Assembly (NCBI GenBank): GCA_000955795.1 | Contig: JYOB01000016.1 | Coordinates: 149,908 to 213,907, forward strand | Direction of reading: 5' to 3' | Source: Burkholderiaceae bacterium 26 | Lineage (GTDB): Bacteria > Pseudomonadota > Gammaproteobacteria > Burkholderiales > Burkholderiaceae | Length of the DNA: 64,000 nucleotides | In this document: one piece after another, positions 16,578-26,043 of the stretch | Position numbering within the stretch: position 1 is the first letter of the stretch | Layout of the letters: each line of letters begins with the position of its first letter | Notes under the pieces: model-generated | Seen by the model: only the letters and a program-made list of their open reading frames with translations | Database searches by the model: none | Told to the model about the DNA's origin: nothing | Made by a program: the position numbers and the translations under genes

Positions 16578-16733
16578 GTGAACCCCGAAACGCAGTTCGA
16601 GCCCATCTGGAAGGTGGTCGGAGAGTATTGGGGCGAAGCGCCCTACCCCACGCTCACGGGCATTGGCGTGACGTGGCTCTACGGTTTCCGGTTCGAGATC
16701 AAGGTGATCGCAAAGCTGCCCGAGCCGGCATGA
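16578..16733 (+). pseudogene. RidA-family remnant (C-terminal 51 codons)
   Basis: The reading VNPETQFEPIW ... EIKVIAKLPEPA-stop is the C-terminal end of a RidA/YjgF-type protein, a family that clears reactive enamine/imine intermediates. The N-terminal half is missing; the upstream bases encode a LysR tail on the other strand. The fragment is too short to form the RidA trimer and no ribosome site is present. Confidence 0.65.
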
Positions 16734-16892
16734 CGCATGCGTCAAACCTACGAGAAGCAGTAACCGCTTCCGCCGCAGGACTGTGCGAGAGTACAAACCA
16801 CGGCAATGGCATCCACTTCACATCACGGGCACGCGCAAGCTGTGGAATGCCTCGACCGCAAATGCCGATGCCCGCCCCTTGAGGAGACACGC

Positions 16893-17372
16893 ATGGTCAG
16901 CAAGAACACGATCTGTCTGTGGTACGACCGCGACGCGCTGGATGCGGCCAACTTCTACGCCAAGACCTTCCCTGACAGCAAAGTCACCGCTGTACACCGC
17001 GCGCCCGGCAACTACCCCGCCGGCCAGGAAGGCGATGTGCTGACGGTGGAGTTCACCGTGGCGGGCATTCCGTGCCTGGGGCTGAATGGCGGCCCGCACG
17101 TCAAGCACAGCGATGCGTTTTCGTTCCAGATTGCGACCGACGACCAGGCCGAAACCGATCGGCTGTGGAACGCCATCGTCAGCAACGGCGGGCAGGAAAG
17201 CGCGTGCGGCTGGTGCAAAGACAAATGGGGGCTGTCGTGGCAGATCACGCCGCGCGCGCTCACTGCGGCATTTACTGATCCGGACCGCGCGGCGGCCAAG
17301 CGCGCATTCGACGCGATGATGACGATGGGCAAGATCGACATTGCGAAGATCGAGGCGGCGCGGCGTGGCTGA
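16893..17372 (+). CDS. PhnB-like VOC-superfamily protein
   Basis: A 159-residue protein of the glyoxalase/VOC fold, in the group often labelled 3-demethylubiquinone-9 3-methyltransferase-like or PhnB-like. It starts NTICLWYDRDALDAANFYAK and contains FQIATDDQAETDRLW and CGWCKDKWGLSWQI, typical of that group; function is mostly unknown. GAGGAG lies 9 bases before the ATG at 16893. Followed by a 14-bp stem hairpin. Confidence 0.8.
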   Translation: MVSKNTICLWYDRDALDAANFYAKTFPDSKVTAVHRAPGNYPAGQEGDVLTVEFTVAGIPCLGLNGGPHVKHSDAFSFQIATDDQAETDRLWNAIVSNGGQESACGWCKDKWGLSWQITPRALTAAFTDPDRAAAKRAFDAMMTMGKIDIAKIEAARRG

Positions 17373-17389
17373 GTTCACCGGTTGCCGCA

Positions 17390-17426
17390 TCTGCATTGCC
17401 GAGCGCCAGCGGCTCGGCAATGCAGA
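17390..17426. terminator. 14-bp perfect hairpin between convergent genes
   Basis: TCTGCATTGCCGAG and its exact complement enclose a 9-base loop. No T-run follows on either strand, so it may act as an RNA-end barrier or a weak terminator between the PhnB-like gene and the converging DUF4019 gene. Confidence 0.6.
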
Positions 17427-17470
17427 CCAATGCCTTGATCAGACCGCGCTGGTTTAGTGGGGCCGCGCGG

Positions 17471-17944
17471 TCACTTCTGTGCCTGCGTCCCGGCCCCCTG
17501 GTTTTGGCGCGGGTCGTAGCCGGTGAAGTACCAATGCCCGTCTGCTCCTAGCTGGAAACTCACCTTCTCGTAGACGATGCGGCCATCGGCTAACCGCGTT
17601 GCGTAGTCGACGTTTGCATACAGGCCATCGGGAACGTCTTTGACCTTCGTATAGGTGAGCCGCGTGACAGATGCCCAGCCGCGCTGGCTGACAGCCCCCA
17701 CAGACTTGCGCGCTTGCGTGAGCCCGCTGGCAAAGCGATCCGGCGTATAGAACCCGCGCACGAAAGGCGCCGTCTGCTGCCAGAGCGCGGTGTAGTCGCC
17801 CGCGTCGATGCGCTTGAGCGCGAGCGCAGCGTTGCCGAGCAACTCATCTGCGGAGTCGCCCGCTTCTGCGCCGTGTGCCAGCACAGAAGCGGCGGCAAGG
17901 GCGCACGCCGCAACCACCTTGAATGCGCCGTTAAAACGTTTCAT
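17471..17944 (-). CDS. DUF4019 periplasmic protein
   Basis: A 157-residue exported protein with a signal peptide (residues about 1-26, ending AHGAEA) and a DUF4019 domain (TALWQQTAPFVRG, KVSFQLGADGHWYFTGY). Function unknown. ATG 17944 has AAGGAG 8 bases upstream. It lies 27 bases downstream of the BamE-like gene, which itself follows the large YadA-type adhesin gene; the three are co-directional and may form one operon concerned with the outer membrane. Confidence 0.8.
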   Translation of the reverse strand: MKRFNGAFKVVAACALAAASVLAHGAEAGDSADELLGNAALALKRIDAGDYTALWQQTAPFVRGFYTPDRFASGLTQARKSVGAVSQRGWASVTRLTYTKVKDVPDGLYANVDYATRLADGRIVYEKVSFQLGADGHWYFTGYDPRQNQGAGTQAQK

Positions 17945-17971
17945 CAACCACTCTCCTTCGGGTCTGTCTGG

Positions 17972-18361
17972 TTACTGCGCGGGCTTTGCCGGTGCAAAGG
18001 TTTCGCACTGCGGGTCGGCCCATCGCGTCTTGGTCACGCGGTTGTCGTCGTCAAACTGGATCAGGTACTGACACGCGACGGGCTTGTCTGCGCTGCGGAA
18101 GTGGAACAGGTAGTTCCACACGCGCACGCGAAACACGCTCTCATGAAAATGCGGCACGCCGATCAGGTCATAGACCTGGCCCTTCGTCATGCCGGGCTCG
18201 ACCATGCGCAGGTGGTCAACGTTGGGGAACGAGCCCTCGGGCGTCATCGCCGTGTCCAGTTTGGGGAACGCGGTATCGGTGGGGCCAGGGCCCGCGCATG
18301 CCGCAAGGGCGAAGATGCACGAGAGCGTTGCGATGCAGGCTGGGATTGCGCGCTTGTTCAT
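17972..18361 (-). CDS. BamE/SmpA-like outer-membrane lipoprotein
   Basis: A 129-residue lipoprotein with lipobox LAACAG (Cys about residue 22) and a SmpA/OmlA-type domain (RMVEPGMTKGQVYDLIG, then WNYLFHF). BamE-like proteins sit in the outer membrane and assist barrel assembly or stabilise membrane proteins. It starts 52 bases after the stop of the trimeric autotransporter gene on the same strand. Small lipoproteins or peptidoglycan-binding partners are known to accompany some trimeric autotransporters, so a helper role for the adhesin is likely but unproved. Confidence 0.8.
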   Translation of the reverse strand: MNKRAIPACIATLSCIFALAACAGPGPTDTAFPKLDTAMTPEGSFPNVDHLRMVEPGMTKGQVYDLIGVPHFHESVFRVRVWNYLFHFRSADKPVACQYLIQFDDDNRVTKTRWADPQCETFAPAKPAQ

Positions 18362-18413
18362 ATCAGGAATCCGAAAGTGTCACGTTGCGGTGGTTGCTGT
18401 GCTGCGGCTGGCC

Positions 18414-21400
18414 TCACCACTGATACCCGGCACCGACCACGGCGCCATACGTGCCGCGCGTGTTGGTGGAGACGGCGGCCTTGTAGATCCAGCGGTTGTT
18501 TTCCGACACCGTTGAGATACCAAGCGCCTGCCCCGATTGGCCGTTGTAAACACTGCCCGCCACCGCGACCATGCTCTTGCCGGGGCCCGTGGGTTGCGGC
18601 AGGCCCGCCATTGCCATGGCCATGGCGGTACCGCCTTCAGCATCGCGCCGATACGAATCGATGCTGTTACGCAGGCCTGCCACCTGGTTGTCGGTGTAGT
18701 TGTTGGCTTGCGTGACGGCGTTGTTCAGCTGTGACACGTTGACGGCATCGGTGGGTGCCGTGCCGGCGGCCACGTTGATGACCTGCCGCGACAAGGTAGT
18801 GGAGCCCACCGAGACGACATCCGTGCGGCCGCCGTCATTGCTGCCCGCGCCAATGGCGGTTGACCCGCTGCCCGTGGCCACGGCGCCAGTACCAACGGCG
18901 GTGGTGTTGTTGCCGGTGGCCTGCGAGCTATTGCCCAGCGCCGTGCTGTTGCTGCCCGAAGCCACCGAACCCGTGCCACCGGCGGAGGAGTTCGGCCCCG
19001 GCGTGGTCGGCGGCGTGTTGTTGGTGGTGCCGTTGGGCGAGGTAGAGGTGAATGGGCCACCGCTGTTGCTGATGATCGTTGAGAGCTGCTGCTGGACGGC
19101 CTGCAACTGCGACACGTTGACCGCATCCGTACCCAGGCGGCCGGCAGCCACGCCCGTGATCTGGCGGTTGCCCACGTTCAGCTCACCCGACGACGTTTGC
19201 GGCGCCGTCAGCCCGAATGCCATGTAGTTGGTCAACGCGCCCACGGAGGTGAGCGAACCGGCGCCCAGCGCAACGCTATTGGCAAAGGTGGCGTTGGCGC
19301 CAGAGCCCAGTGCCATCGCATCAACGCCATTGCTCTTTGCAGCCGAGCCAATGGCGATGCCGCCCGCCAACGCAGCGTTTGCGTTGGCGCCCTGCGCGAT
19401 GGACTGCGCACCGTTTGCCGTCGATCCGCTGCCCAATGCAATCGCGTCGGCCTGGCCGGAGGTCGATGCCTGGCCGATGGCAATGCCGCCAGGCGCGGTC
19501 TGCTGGACGATCGCGCCGTTGCCGATGCCGACACCGTTGTCGCCGTTGACCACCGTCGTCGGGCCAACGGCCACCGACTGCGAGCCGACCGCGAGCGAAT
19601 CGGCCGCTGTCGAGTTGGCGTGGAAGTACAGCGTGGGCGTGACCGCGAAGGATTGCAGCGCGCCGGTCAACTGGCGGATCGTTGCCGCATCGTGCTGGCC
19701 CGTGCCGTCGGCCACGTTGGTCAACTGGCGGTACGTATTGCCTGCGGCGCTACCGAACGACACGGCGCCCAGCAGTGTCCCGTCGGACGTGTTGAACGGC
19801 ACGGCCTGACTCCCTGCGGGAATCGACCCGATACCAGAAGCAATGGGGCGGTCAGAGATCGCGCCAGAGCCGATCGCAACACCGCCTGCCACCGACACCG
19901 TCGACAGCGAACCGAGTGCGAGCGCGTTGGCCGTTTGCGCCTGCGCACCGTTGCCGGCTGCAAGGCTCGTGGCGCCAGCTGCAACCGCCAGCGGCCCAAT
20001 GGCCACGCTATCCGTGCCGGTGGCCTGGCTGTCAGCCGCCGTTGAGTTGGCGTGGAAGTACTTGATGCCGCCGCCGTTCTGGATGCTGGTAATCGAGTTG
20101 CCCAGGTTCGTGACGTTCTGGTTGGTGGCGAAGAGCTGCGAGCCATTCACCGCATCCGTGCTGGTGGCATTCAACGCGCCCGGTGCAACGTTGGTGATGA
20201 TGTTCGGGCCCGTGCCGCCGTGGTTGGCACTGAAGGCGCCCGTGCCGCCGTTGGCGGTCGGGTCCCACAGCAGCGCGTCGTTCTTCGTCTGCGTCAGCTC
20301 GGTTTGCACCGACTGCAACTGGCTCACGTTCACGGCATCCGTTGCCGCCGAGCCTGCAGCCACGTTGGTGATGCGGCGCTCGTTGCCGGCCGAACCCACA
20401 GAGACTTCGCCCACAGGTGAGGTGCCTGCCAGCGCTGCCGTGCCGGGGTTGTACGCGGCGGTGCCCAGGTTGGCGGTGGTGGTGGAATTGGCGCCGAGCG
20501 CGACGGAGTTGGCAGCCGTGGCCTGCGCGCCGTTACCCATGGCCACGCTATTTGCACCGCTGGCCACCGCAAGCGGCCCGACGGCCACGCTTTCCGTGCC
20601 GGTGGCCTGGCTATCCGCCGCCGTGGAATTGGCGTGGAAGTACTTGATGCCCCCGCCGTTCTGGATGTTGTTGACCGTGGTGAAGATGCCGTCCACCGCC
20701 TGATTGGTCGCAAACAACTGCGAGCCGTTGACGGCGTCGGTGCTCGAATTGCTCAGGCGCCCGGCAGCGACATTGGTGATCTGACGCTCTGCGCCGAGCG
20801 CACCGACGCTGACAACGCTGGTCGGGTTGGTCCCTGCGAAATTGCGCGTGGCACCGGCGATAACAGCGCTCCCCGTCGGATTGGATGCGGCGGTAACGGA
20901 GCCGGAGCCCAGTGCCACATCCCCTGCATTGGTTGCACGTGCAGTCGCACCAAGCGCAAGCGCGTTCGCGGCTTGTGCCTGGGCCCCATTACCCGTCGCA
21001 ACGCTGTTCGCCCCGCTGGCAACCGCGAGCGGCCCGACGGCGACGCTATCCGTGCCGGTGGCTTGGCTATCCGCCGCCGTGGAATTGGCGTGGAAGTACT
21101 TGATGCCCGCGCCGCTCTGGATGTTGTTGACGGTGGTGAAGATGCCGTCCACCGCCTGATTGGTCGCGAAGAGTTGCGAGCCGTTGACCGCATCGGTGCT
21201 CGAGTTGCTGAGGCGGCCTGCGGCGACGTTGGTGATCTGACGCTCGGCACCAAGCGCTCCAACGCTCACAACGCTGGTCGGGTTCGTACCCGCAAAGTTG
21301 CGCGTGGCACCGGCGACCACCGCGCTCGCTGTCGGACTGGATGCGGCGGTAACGGAACCGGAGCCGAGTGCAACGTCGCCGGCATTGGTGGCCCGTGCAG

Positions 21401-23699
21401 TCGCGCCCAGTGCAAGCGCGCTGGCGGCTTGCGCTTGCGCACCGTTGCCGGCTGCCACGCTGTTCACCCCAGTGGCGACCGCGAGCGGCCCCACGGCGAC
21501 GCTGTCCGTGCCGGTGGCTTGGCTATCCGCCGCCGTGGAGTTGGCGTGGAAGTACTTGATACCCGCGCCGCTCTGGATGTTGTTGACGGTGGTGGAAACG
21601 CCATCGATGGCCTGGTTGGTCGCAAAGAGTTGCGAGCCGTTGACGGCATCGGTGCTCGAGTTGCTGAGCTGGCCCGCGGCGACGTTCGTGATCTGACGCT
21701 CTGCGCCGAGCGCACCGACACTCACGACGCTGGTCGGGGTCGCACCCGCAAAGTTGCGCGTGACACCGGCAACCACCGCGCTCCCTGTCGGGTTGGATGC
21801 GGCGGTAACGGAGCCGGAGCCCAGTGCCACATCCCCTGCGTTGGTTGCACGTGCAGTGGCGCCGAGTGCCAGCGCGTTGGCGGCCTGTGCCTGGGCACCG
21901 TTACCCGTCGCAACGCTGTTCGCCCCGCTGGCGACCGCGAGCGGGCCCACGGCGACGCTGTCCGTGCCGGTGGCCTGACTATCCGCCGCTGTGGAGTTGG
22001 CGTGGAAGTACTTGATGCCCGCGCCGTTCTGGATGTTGTTGACCGTGGTGGAGACGCCATTCACCGCTTGGTTGGTCGCAAACAACTGCGAGCCGTTGAC
22101 CGCGTCGGTCGAGCTGCTGCTAAGCCGTCCGGCTGCGACATTCTGGATCTGCCGCGGCGCGGCAGCCGAGCCCACACTGACGACATCGCCCGCCGCCGGC
22201 GTACCGCCCGCGAACGTATAGTTCGTCCCTGCGATCGTGGCGTTCGGCGTCTGCACGGCCGCCGACACGGTCGAGGCATTGCCGAGGACAACTGCGCCAT
22301 CCAGGCCGCCGGCTACCGTCACGCCGTTGCCCACGACAAACGCGTTGTTCGCATTGATCGTGTTGTTGTTACCGAGCGAATACGAACCCGAGCCCGTGAT
22401 GGTGCTGGGATCGCCGATCGCGCCGGAGTTCGCGCCGCTGACGACGTTGCTTGTGCCAATGCTCACGCTATTGGTGCCCGTAGCCCGCGCGCCCAGACCC
22501 ATCGCAACGGCGTTCGTGCCGGATGCCACCGCGTTGTTTCCGATGGCCGTGCCTGACACACCCGACGCCGTTGCACCGCTGCCCATGGCAGTTGCACCAC
22601 TTTGTGAAGCCACCGACGCGTTGCCCACCGCCACGCCAAAACCGCCCGCGGCCGTCGACTGAACGCCGATGGCGATCGATCCGGTGGCTGATGCTTTGGC
22701 GTTCAGGCCGACCGAGGTGGTGCCGTTTGCTGTCACGCCGATGCCCGCGTTCGTGCCGATCGCGACGTTGTCGTTGCCGGATACCAAGTTACCTGCGGAA
22801 GCGGCCAGCGTACCGTCATACGTGACCGTGCCGTCGCCCGTGCCGAACGCGACGTTGCGCGTGCCGGTGACGCCAGACCCCGCGCCGCGCATCGCGCTCG
22901 CGATACCGCCGCCGACTGCGGTGTTCTGCGCGCCGCTCACGAGCGTGCCGGTGGCGATACCGACGGCGACCGAGCCGGTGTTGCCCGTGGTCGAGCCCGC
23001 GCCGGCGCCCTGACCCGCCGCAACGGTGCCGTCGCCGATGGCGAGCGCCTGTCCGCCGATTGCAAGTGCCGTGTTGCCGCTGGCTTTAGCGCCGTTACCG
23101 ACAGCGGTGGCGGCGGCACTCGTCGCCTGGGCATTTGCGCCAAGCGCGACGGCGTTGTCTGCGGTTGCCTTTGCCAAAGACCCGACGGCAGTCGTCAAGT
23201 TGCCGCTGGCAACGCTTTGGACGCCGATACCAATGCCCGCCGTGCCGCTGGCAGTGACGTCCGTACCGATACCAATCGTCGAATCGGCAGTTGCACCGGT
23301 ACCCGGAGCGGTGCGTGCACCCACGTTGATGGAATTGGTTCCGGAGGCAATGGATTGAAAGCCGACAGCAACTGCGTTAAGGCCCGTGCTGTTGGCGCCA
23401 TAACCCACCGCCGTGGACCCGCCTTGCGTGGCGATCGACATAAAACCGACACACGTCGTGCTTCCACTGTAGAAGTTGTACGGGGCCGTAGAACAGTTCA
23501 CTTGCGCATATGCCTGCTCAGATGCTGCCGAGCCCAAAAGCGCCACGGCGGCGGCAGCCACAGTCATCGCATGCCCTGCCATCTTCCTACCGCCACGCCG
23601 CACAACCGTGCCCCCCTTCCCTTTAGCCTTATCCAGCTCCGACGCCGCCACCCAGGCGCCCAGCGCCTCATTCCAAATCGTTTTATATGATTTGTTCAT
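18414..23699 (-). CDS. YadA-type trimeric autotransporter adhesin
   Basis: A 1761-residue surface adhesin secreted by the type Vc route. N-terminus: extended signal peptide (MNKSYKTIWNEALGAWVAA) with hydrophobic core ending AYAQVN near residue 67. Passenger: many Hep_Hag head repeats (SVAVG, ALG, AIG every 14 or so residues), several stalk necks (DAVNGSQLFATNQ) and four KYFHANSTAADSQATGT modules. C-terminus: four-stranded YadA membrane anchor ending in W (about 1685-1761, AVVGAGYQW). Trimer heads bind host or abiotic surfaces. Near-identical 456-bp repeats inside invite length variation. A BamE-like lipoprotein gene follows directly. Confidence 0.95.
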   Translation of the reverse strand: MNKSYKTIWNEALGAWVAASELDKAKGKGGTVVRRGGRKMAGHAMTVAAAAVALLGSAASEQAYAQVNCSTAPYNFYSGSTTCVGFMSIATQGGSTAVGYGANSTGLNAVAVGFQSIASGTNSINVGARTAPGTGATADSTIGIGTDVTASGTAGIGIGVQSVASGNLTTAVGSLAKATADNAVALGANAQATSAAATAVGNGAKASGNTALAIGGQALAIGDGTVAAGQGAGAGSTTGNTGSVAVGIATGTLVSGAQNTAVGGGIASAMRGAGSGVTGTRNVAFGTGDGTVTYDGTLAASAGNLVSGNDNVAIGTNAGIGVTANGTTSVGLNAKASATGSIAIGVQSTAAGGFGVAVGNASVASQSGATAMGSGATASGVSGTAIGNNAVASGTNAVAMGLGARATGTNSVSIGTSNVVSGANSGAIGDPSTITGSGSYSLGNNNTINANNAFVVGNGVTVAGGLDGAVVLGNASTVSAAVQTPNATIAGTNYTFAGGTPAAGDVVSVGSAAAPRQIQNVAAGRLSSSSTDAVNGSQLFATNQAVNGVSTTVNNIQNGAGIKYFHANSTAADSQATGTDSVAVGPLAVASGANSVATGNGAQAQAANALALGATARATNAGDVALGSGSVTAASNPTGSAVVAGVTRNFAGATPTSVVSVGALGAERQITNVAAGQLSNSSTDAVNGSQLFATNQAIDGVSTTVNNIQSGAGIKYFHANSTAADSQATGTDSVAVGPLAVATGVNSVAAGNGAQAQAASALALGATARATNAGDVALGSGSVTAASSPTASAVVAGATRNFAGTNPTSVVSVGALGAERQITNVAAGRLSNSSTDAVNGSQLFATNQAVDGIFTTVNNIQSGAGIKYFHANSTAADSQATGTDSVAVGPLAVASGANSVATGNGAQAQAANALALGATARATNAGDVALGSGSVTAASNPTGSAVIAGATRNFAGTNPTSVVSVGALGAERQITNVAAGRLSNSSTDAVNGSQLFATNQAVDGIFTTVNNIQNGGGIKYFHANSTAADSQATGTESVAVGPLAVASGANSVAMGNGAQATAANSVALGANSTTTANLGTAAYNPGTAALAGTSPVGEVSVGSAGNERRITNVAAGSAATDAVNVSQLQSVQTELTQTKNDALLWDPTANGGTGAFSANHGGTGPNIITNVAPGALNATSTDAVNGSQLFATNQNVTNLGNSITSIQNGGGIKYFHANSTAADSQATGTDSVAIGPLAVAAGATSLAAGNGAQAQTANALALGSLSTVSVAGGVAIGSGAISDRPIASGIGSIPAGSQAVPFNTSDGTLLGAVSFGSAAGNTYRQLTNVADGTGQHDAATIRQLTGALQSFAVTPTLYFHANSTAADSLAVGSQSVAVGPTTVVNGDNGVGIGNGAIVQQTAPGGIAIGQASTSGQADAIALGSGSTANGAQSIAQGANANAALAGGIAIGSAAKSNGVDAMALGSGANATFANSVALGAGSLTSVGALTNYMAFGLTAPQTSSGELNVGNRQITGVAAGRLGTDAVNVSQLQAVQQQLSTIISNSGGPFTSTSPNGTTNNTPPTTPGPNSSAGGTGSVASGSNSTALGNSSQATGNNTTAVGTGAVATGSGSTAIGAGSNDGGRTDVVSVGSTTLSRQVINVAAGTAPTDAVNVSQLNNAVTQANNYTDNQVAGLRNSIDSYRRDAEGGTAMAMAMAGLPQPTGPGKSMVAVAGSVYNGQSGQALGISTVSENNRWIYKAAVSTNTRGTYGAVVGAGYQW
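20665..22032. repeat. three tandem 456-bp repeats inside the adhesin gene
   Basis: The same point of the repeat is found at 20665, 21121, 21577 and 22033, exactly 456 bp (152 codons) apart. Each unit encodes one IKYFHANSTAADSQ head module plus neck. Neighbouring units differ at few bases, so slippage or recombination could add or remove whole modules without a frameshift. More diverged copies continue on both sides. Confidence 0.85.
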
Positions 23700-24612
23700 A
23701 TTGATTCCACAGTGCTCGCCCTGAGCTCAAGAAAAGAAACAGAAAAACCGGGTGAGCCATCGCGCAGCGCAAACCAGAAGGACGAGCGCACCCTTGGCAC
23801 CCGCAAATACAACGGGTTCCCGATTGATTGGAACTGCCAGAATTCAATGACCGATGACCACGTGGCTTTAAAAAGGACGCAGCAACTCAACGCTCCCTTT
23901 GGGAGCGTCTTCCATACAACGCGAGTTGGATGTTGGTCCGCCGAGCCTAACGTTTAGCGGTCAACGGCTTGGCCCGTGAAGGGCAATGGAAATCAGGGAG
24001 GATCAAAGGGCCATTTGATAGCGACATGAATGGCGTGGGCTGGGCATGGATCGACACCTCGCAGGTGCCTTGTATTTGCCCAAACGTTTGCCCTGACCGT
24101 GTAGCTCGTCGTATTCATTGCTACCGTACCCCCGGCAGTGCGGCTTTCTTATTGACGAAGGAGCGCTATCTCATGCACAGACCCGTCTTGATGTGCAGGG
24201 GCTGAGATAGGCGCAGAGGGAAAAAAACTTCAAAGACTGAAGGAAAAATAGTCGAGTTTGAATATTGTGTCTAGATATTTAGTACTAAGAAACGCAGGGT
24301 TTTTACAATTCGAACCACCCATCATGCGCATTTCGGTGCATGTGTTTGTTTAGACATACTCGGCTATGCGCCATTGTTAACGTATTGAAATATTCACCAG
24401 ATATCGATGATTAAATCCACACTCATGCAGGGGTTAATATCGACGGTTTCATTTCAAAGAAAACGTTGCGCAAAGAGCGAAAAAAAAAAGCGGCACGCCT
24501 TGTATTGGGGCATGCCGCTTTTTTATCGCGCACACATTAGGGGATTTGGACTGCCGCTGCACCGGCGGCGTGCGTTTGGTGCATTTGTGCAGTTAGACGA
24601 GTGTGTTCACTT
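23700..24612. other. 913-bp intergenic region, partly AT-rich
   Basis: No convincing gene. Next to the adhesin start the sequence is ordinary; 24215-24480 is much richer in A and T than the rest and could hold the adhesin promoter far upstream or be foreign DNA. A hairpin (ACGCTCCC/GGGAGCGT, 23890-23908) and the terminator at 24481-24524 are the only clear structures. Confidence 0.5.
24481..24524. terminator. bidirectional rho-independent terminator
   Basis: Stem GCGGCA (24490-24495) with TGCCGC (24513-24518), an A-run on its left and six T on its right, so it works in both directions. On the minus strand it ends the CLC channel transcript. Confidence 0.8.
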
Positions 24613-25923
24613 TCACTGCGCGGCTGGGCGCGGCATTGATGCACGAAACCGATGCGCAAGCGTGTGATAGAACGACGGCGTCAGCGCCTTGGAGACCTGG
24701 CTGGACAACAACGCCACCGCCATGAGCGGCAAGACCATCTCGTGGCCGTCGATCATCTCCATCACGATCACGAACGATGTGATGGGCGACTGCGTGACCG
24801 CCGCCAGGTAGCCGACCATGCAGAGCGCGGCCAGGCTGGGCAGCGGTATCGCCGATGTCACCAGCGACATGACGTTGCCCAGCCCCGCCCCGATTGCCAG
24901 CGACGGCGCAAAAATGCCACCTGGAATGCCCGACAGGTACGACGCGATCAGCGCGCAGAACTTGAGCACCGCATAGAACGGCGAGAGGGCCTGATGGGTT
25001 TCCAGCAGGCCCCGCGCTTCTGCGTAACCGCTGCCGAACGTGGTGCCGCCTGAAACCAAGCCGATCAGTGCGATTGCGATACCGCACAGGAAGGCAAACC
25101 ACACCGGCTGCCCTTGTTTGATGTCAACCAGCCGCGCAGGCATCCAGCGGGGTATGTTGAGCAGCAGCCAGCAGAACGCGCCGCCGGCCACGCCCGAGAT
25201 GGCGCTCGCGGCAATCACCACAGGCACCAGCGCCAGATGAAACTGCCCAATGGCCTGGATGCGCCCGAAGTACAGGTAGTTGCCTTGCAGGCCCAGGGCG
25301 ACCACGCCGGAAAAAATAATGGCGGTGATGAGCGTGCCGCTGTTGCGGGCCACGAAACTGCGCGTGAGTTCTTCAATGGCAAACACAACGCCCGCCAGCG
25401 GCGTGTTGAACGCAGCCGCAAGCCCGGCCGCTGCGCCCGCGAGGGCGAGCTGTCGCTCGATGTGCTTGCTGCTTCGACGATAGCCCCGCCGCATGGCATA
25501 CATGAGCGAGGCGCCAATCTGCACCGTGGGCCCCTCGCGGCCGATCGTAAAGCCACAGAGGATGCCCAGGAACGAGACCACGATCTTGCCGAACATGATG
25601 CGCAGGGAAAGCAGCGCACTGGATAGCCGCCCATCCTCCAGCGTCGCAATGACCTGCGGAATGCCACTGCCCTCGGCACCGCGAAAAAACTGGCGCGTCA
25701 GCCAAATGGCAAGCGCCGCACCTACCGGTGTAATGACGATCGGCAGCCAGAACGCGTGCGACACCATGCCTCGAAAAAGCTCGAAGCCTAAATCGATGAT
25801 CTTGGCGTAGGCGACGGATACCAGACCCACGAGAACGGCACCGAGCCAGAAGATGCCGTAGTTTGCCCAGAGTCTCCTGGCCCGACGCACTGATTGATCT
25901 GCGATGTGGAGAGGAGAAAACAT
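24613..25923 (-). CDS. CLC-family chloride channel/antiporter
   Basis: A 436-residue inner-membrane protein of the CLC family with about ten hydrophobic helices. The three ion-path signatures are present: GSGIP (GAEGSGIPQV, near residue 85), GREGP (FTIGREGPTVQ, near 128, with the gating glutamate) and GIPGGIFAPSL (near 330). It should move chloride, likely in exchange for protons, and helps in acid or osmotic stress. ATG 25923 was chosen from the normal N-terminal length; GAGGAG lies upstream. No regulatory CBS domain is attached. Confidence 0.9.
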   Translation of the reverse strand: MFSPLHIADQSVRRARRLWANYGIFWLGAVLVGLVSVAYAKIIDLGFELFRGMVSHAFWLPIVITPVGAALAIWLTRQFFRGAEGSGIPQVIATLEDGRLSSALLSLRIMFGKIVVSFLGILCGFTIGREGPTVQIGASLMYAMRRGYRRSSKHIERQLALAGAAAGLAAAFNTPLAGVVFAIEELTRSFVARNSGTLITAIIFSGVVALGLQGNYLYFGRIQAIGQFHLALVPVVIAASAISGVAGGAFCWLLLNIPRWMPARLVDIKQGQPVWFAFLCGIAIALIGLVSGGTTFGSGYAEARGLLETHQALSPFYAVLKFCALIASYLSGIPGGIFAPSLAIGAGLGNVMSLVTSAIPLPSLAALCMVGYLAAVTQSPITSFVIVMEMIDGHEMVLPLMAVALLSSQVSKALTPSFYHTLAHRFRASMPRPAAQ

Positions 25924-26043
25924 GGGGCTGGGATGTCGGGTCCGGGAAACGGAGATTATAGGACCGGGTACGCGTTGGCCGCCGTGCGGCCTCTTCGTGC
26001 CGCGTGATAGAGTCGTCCGCCCTCCCCCGGATCGTGTAGCCCT

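Noticed and set aside
20634-22556. Long plus-strand frame opposite the YadA-type adhesin gene
   Set aside because: Shadow of the repetitive adhesin coding sequence; no start signal and arginine/glycine-rich nonsense composition.
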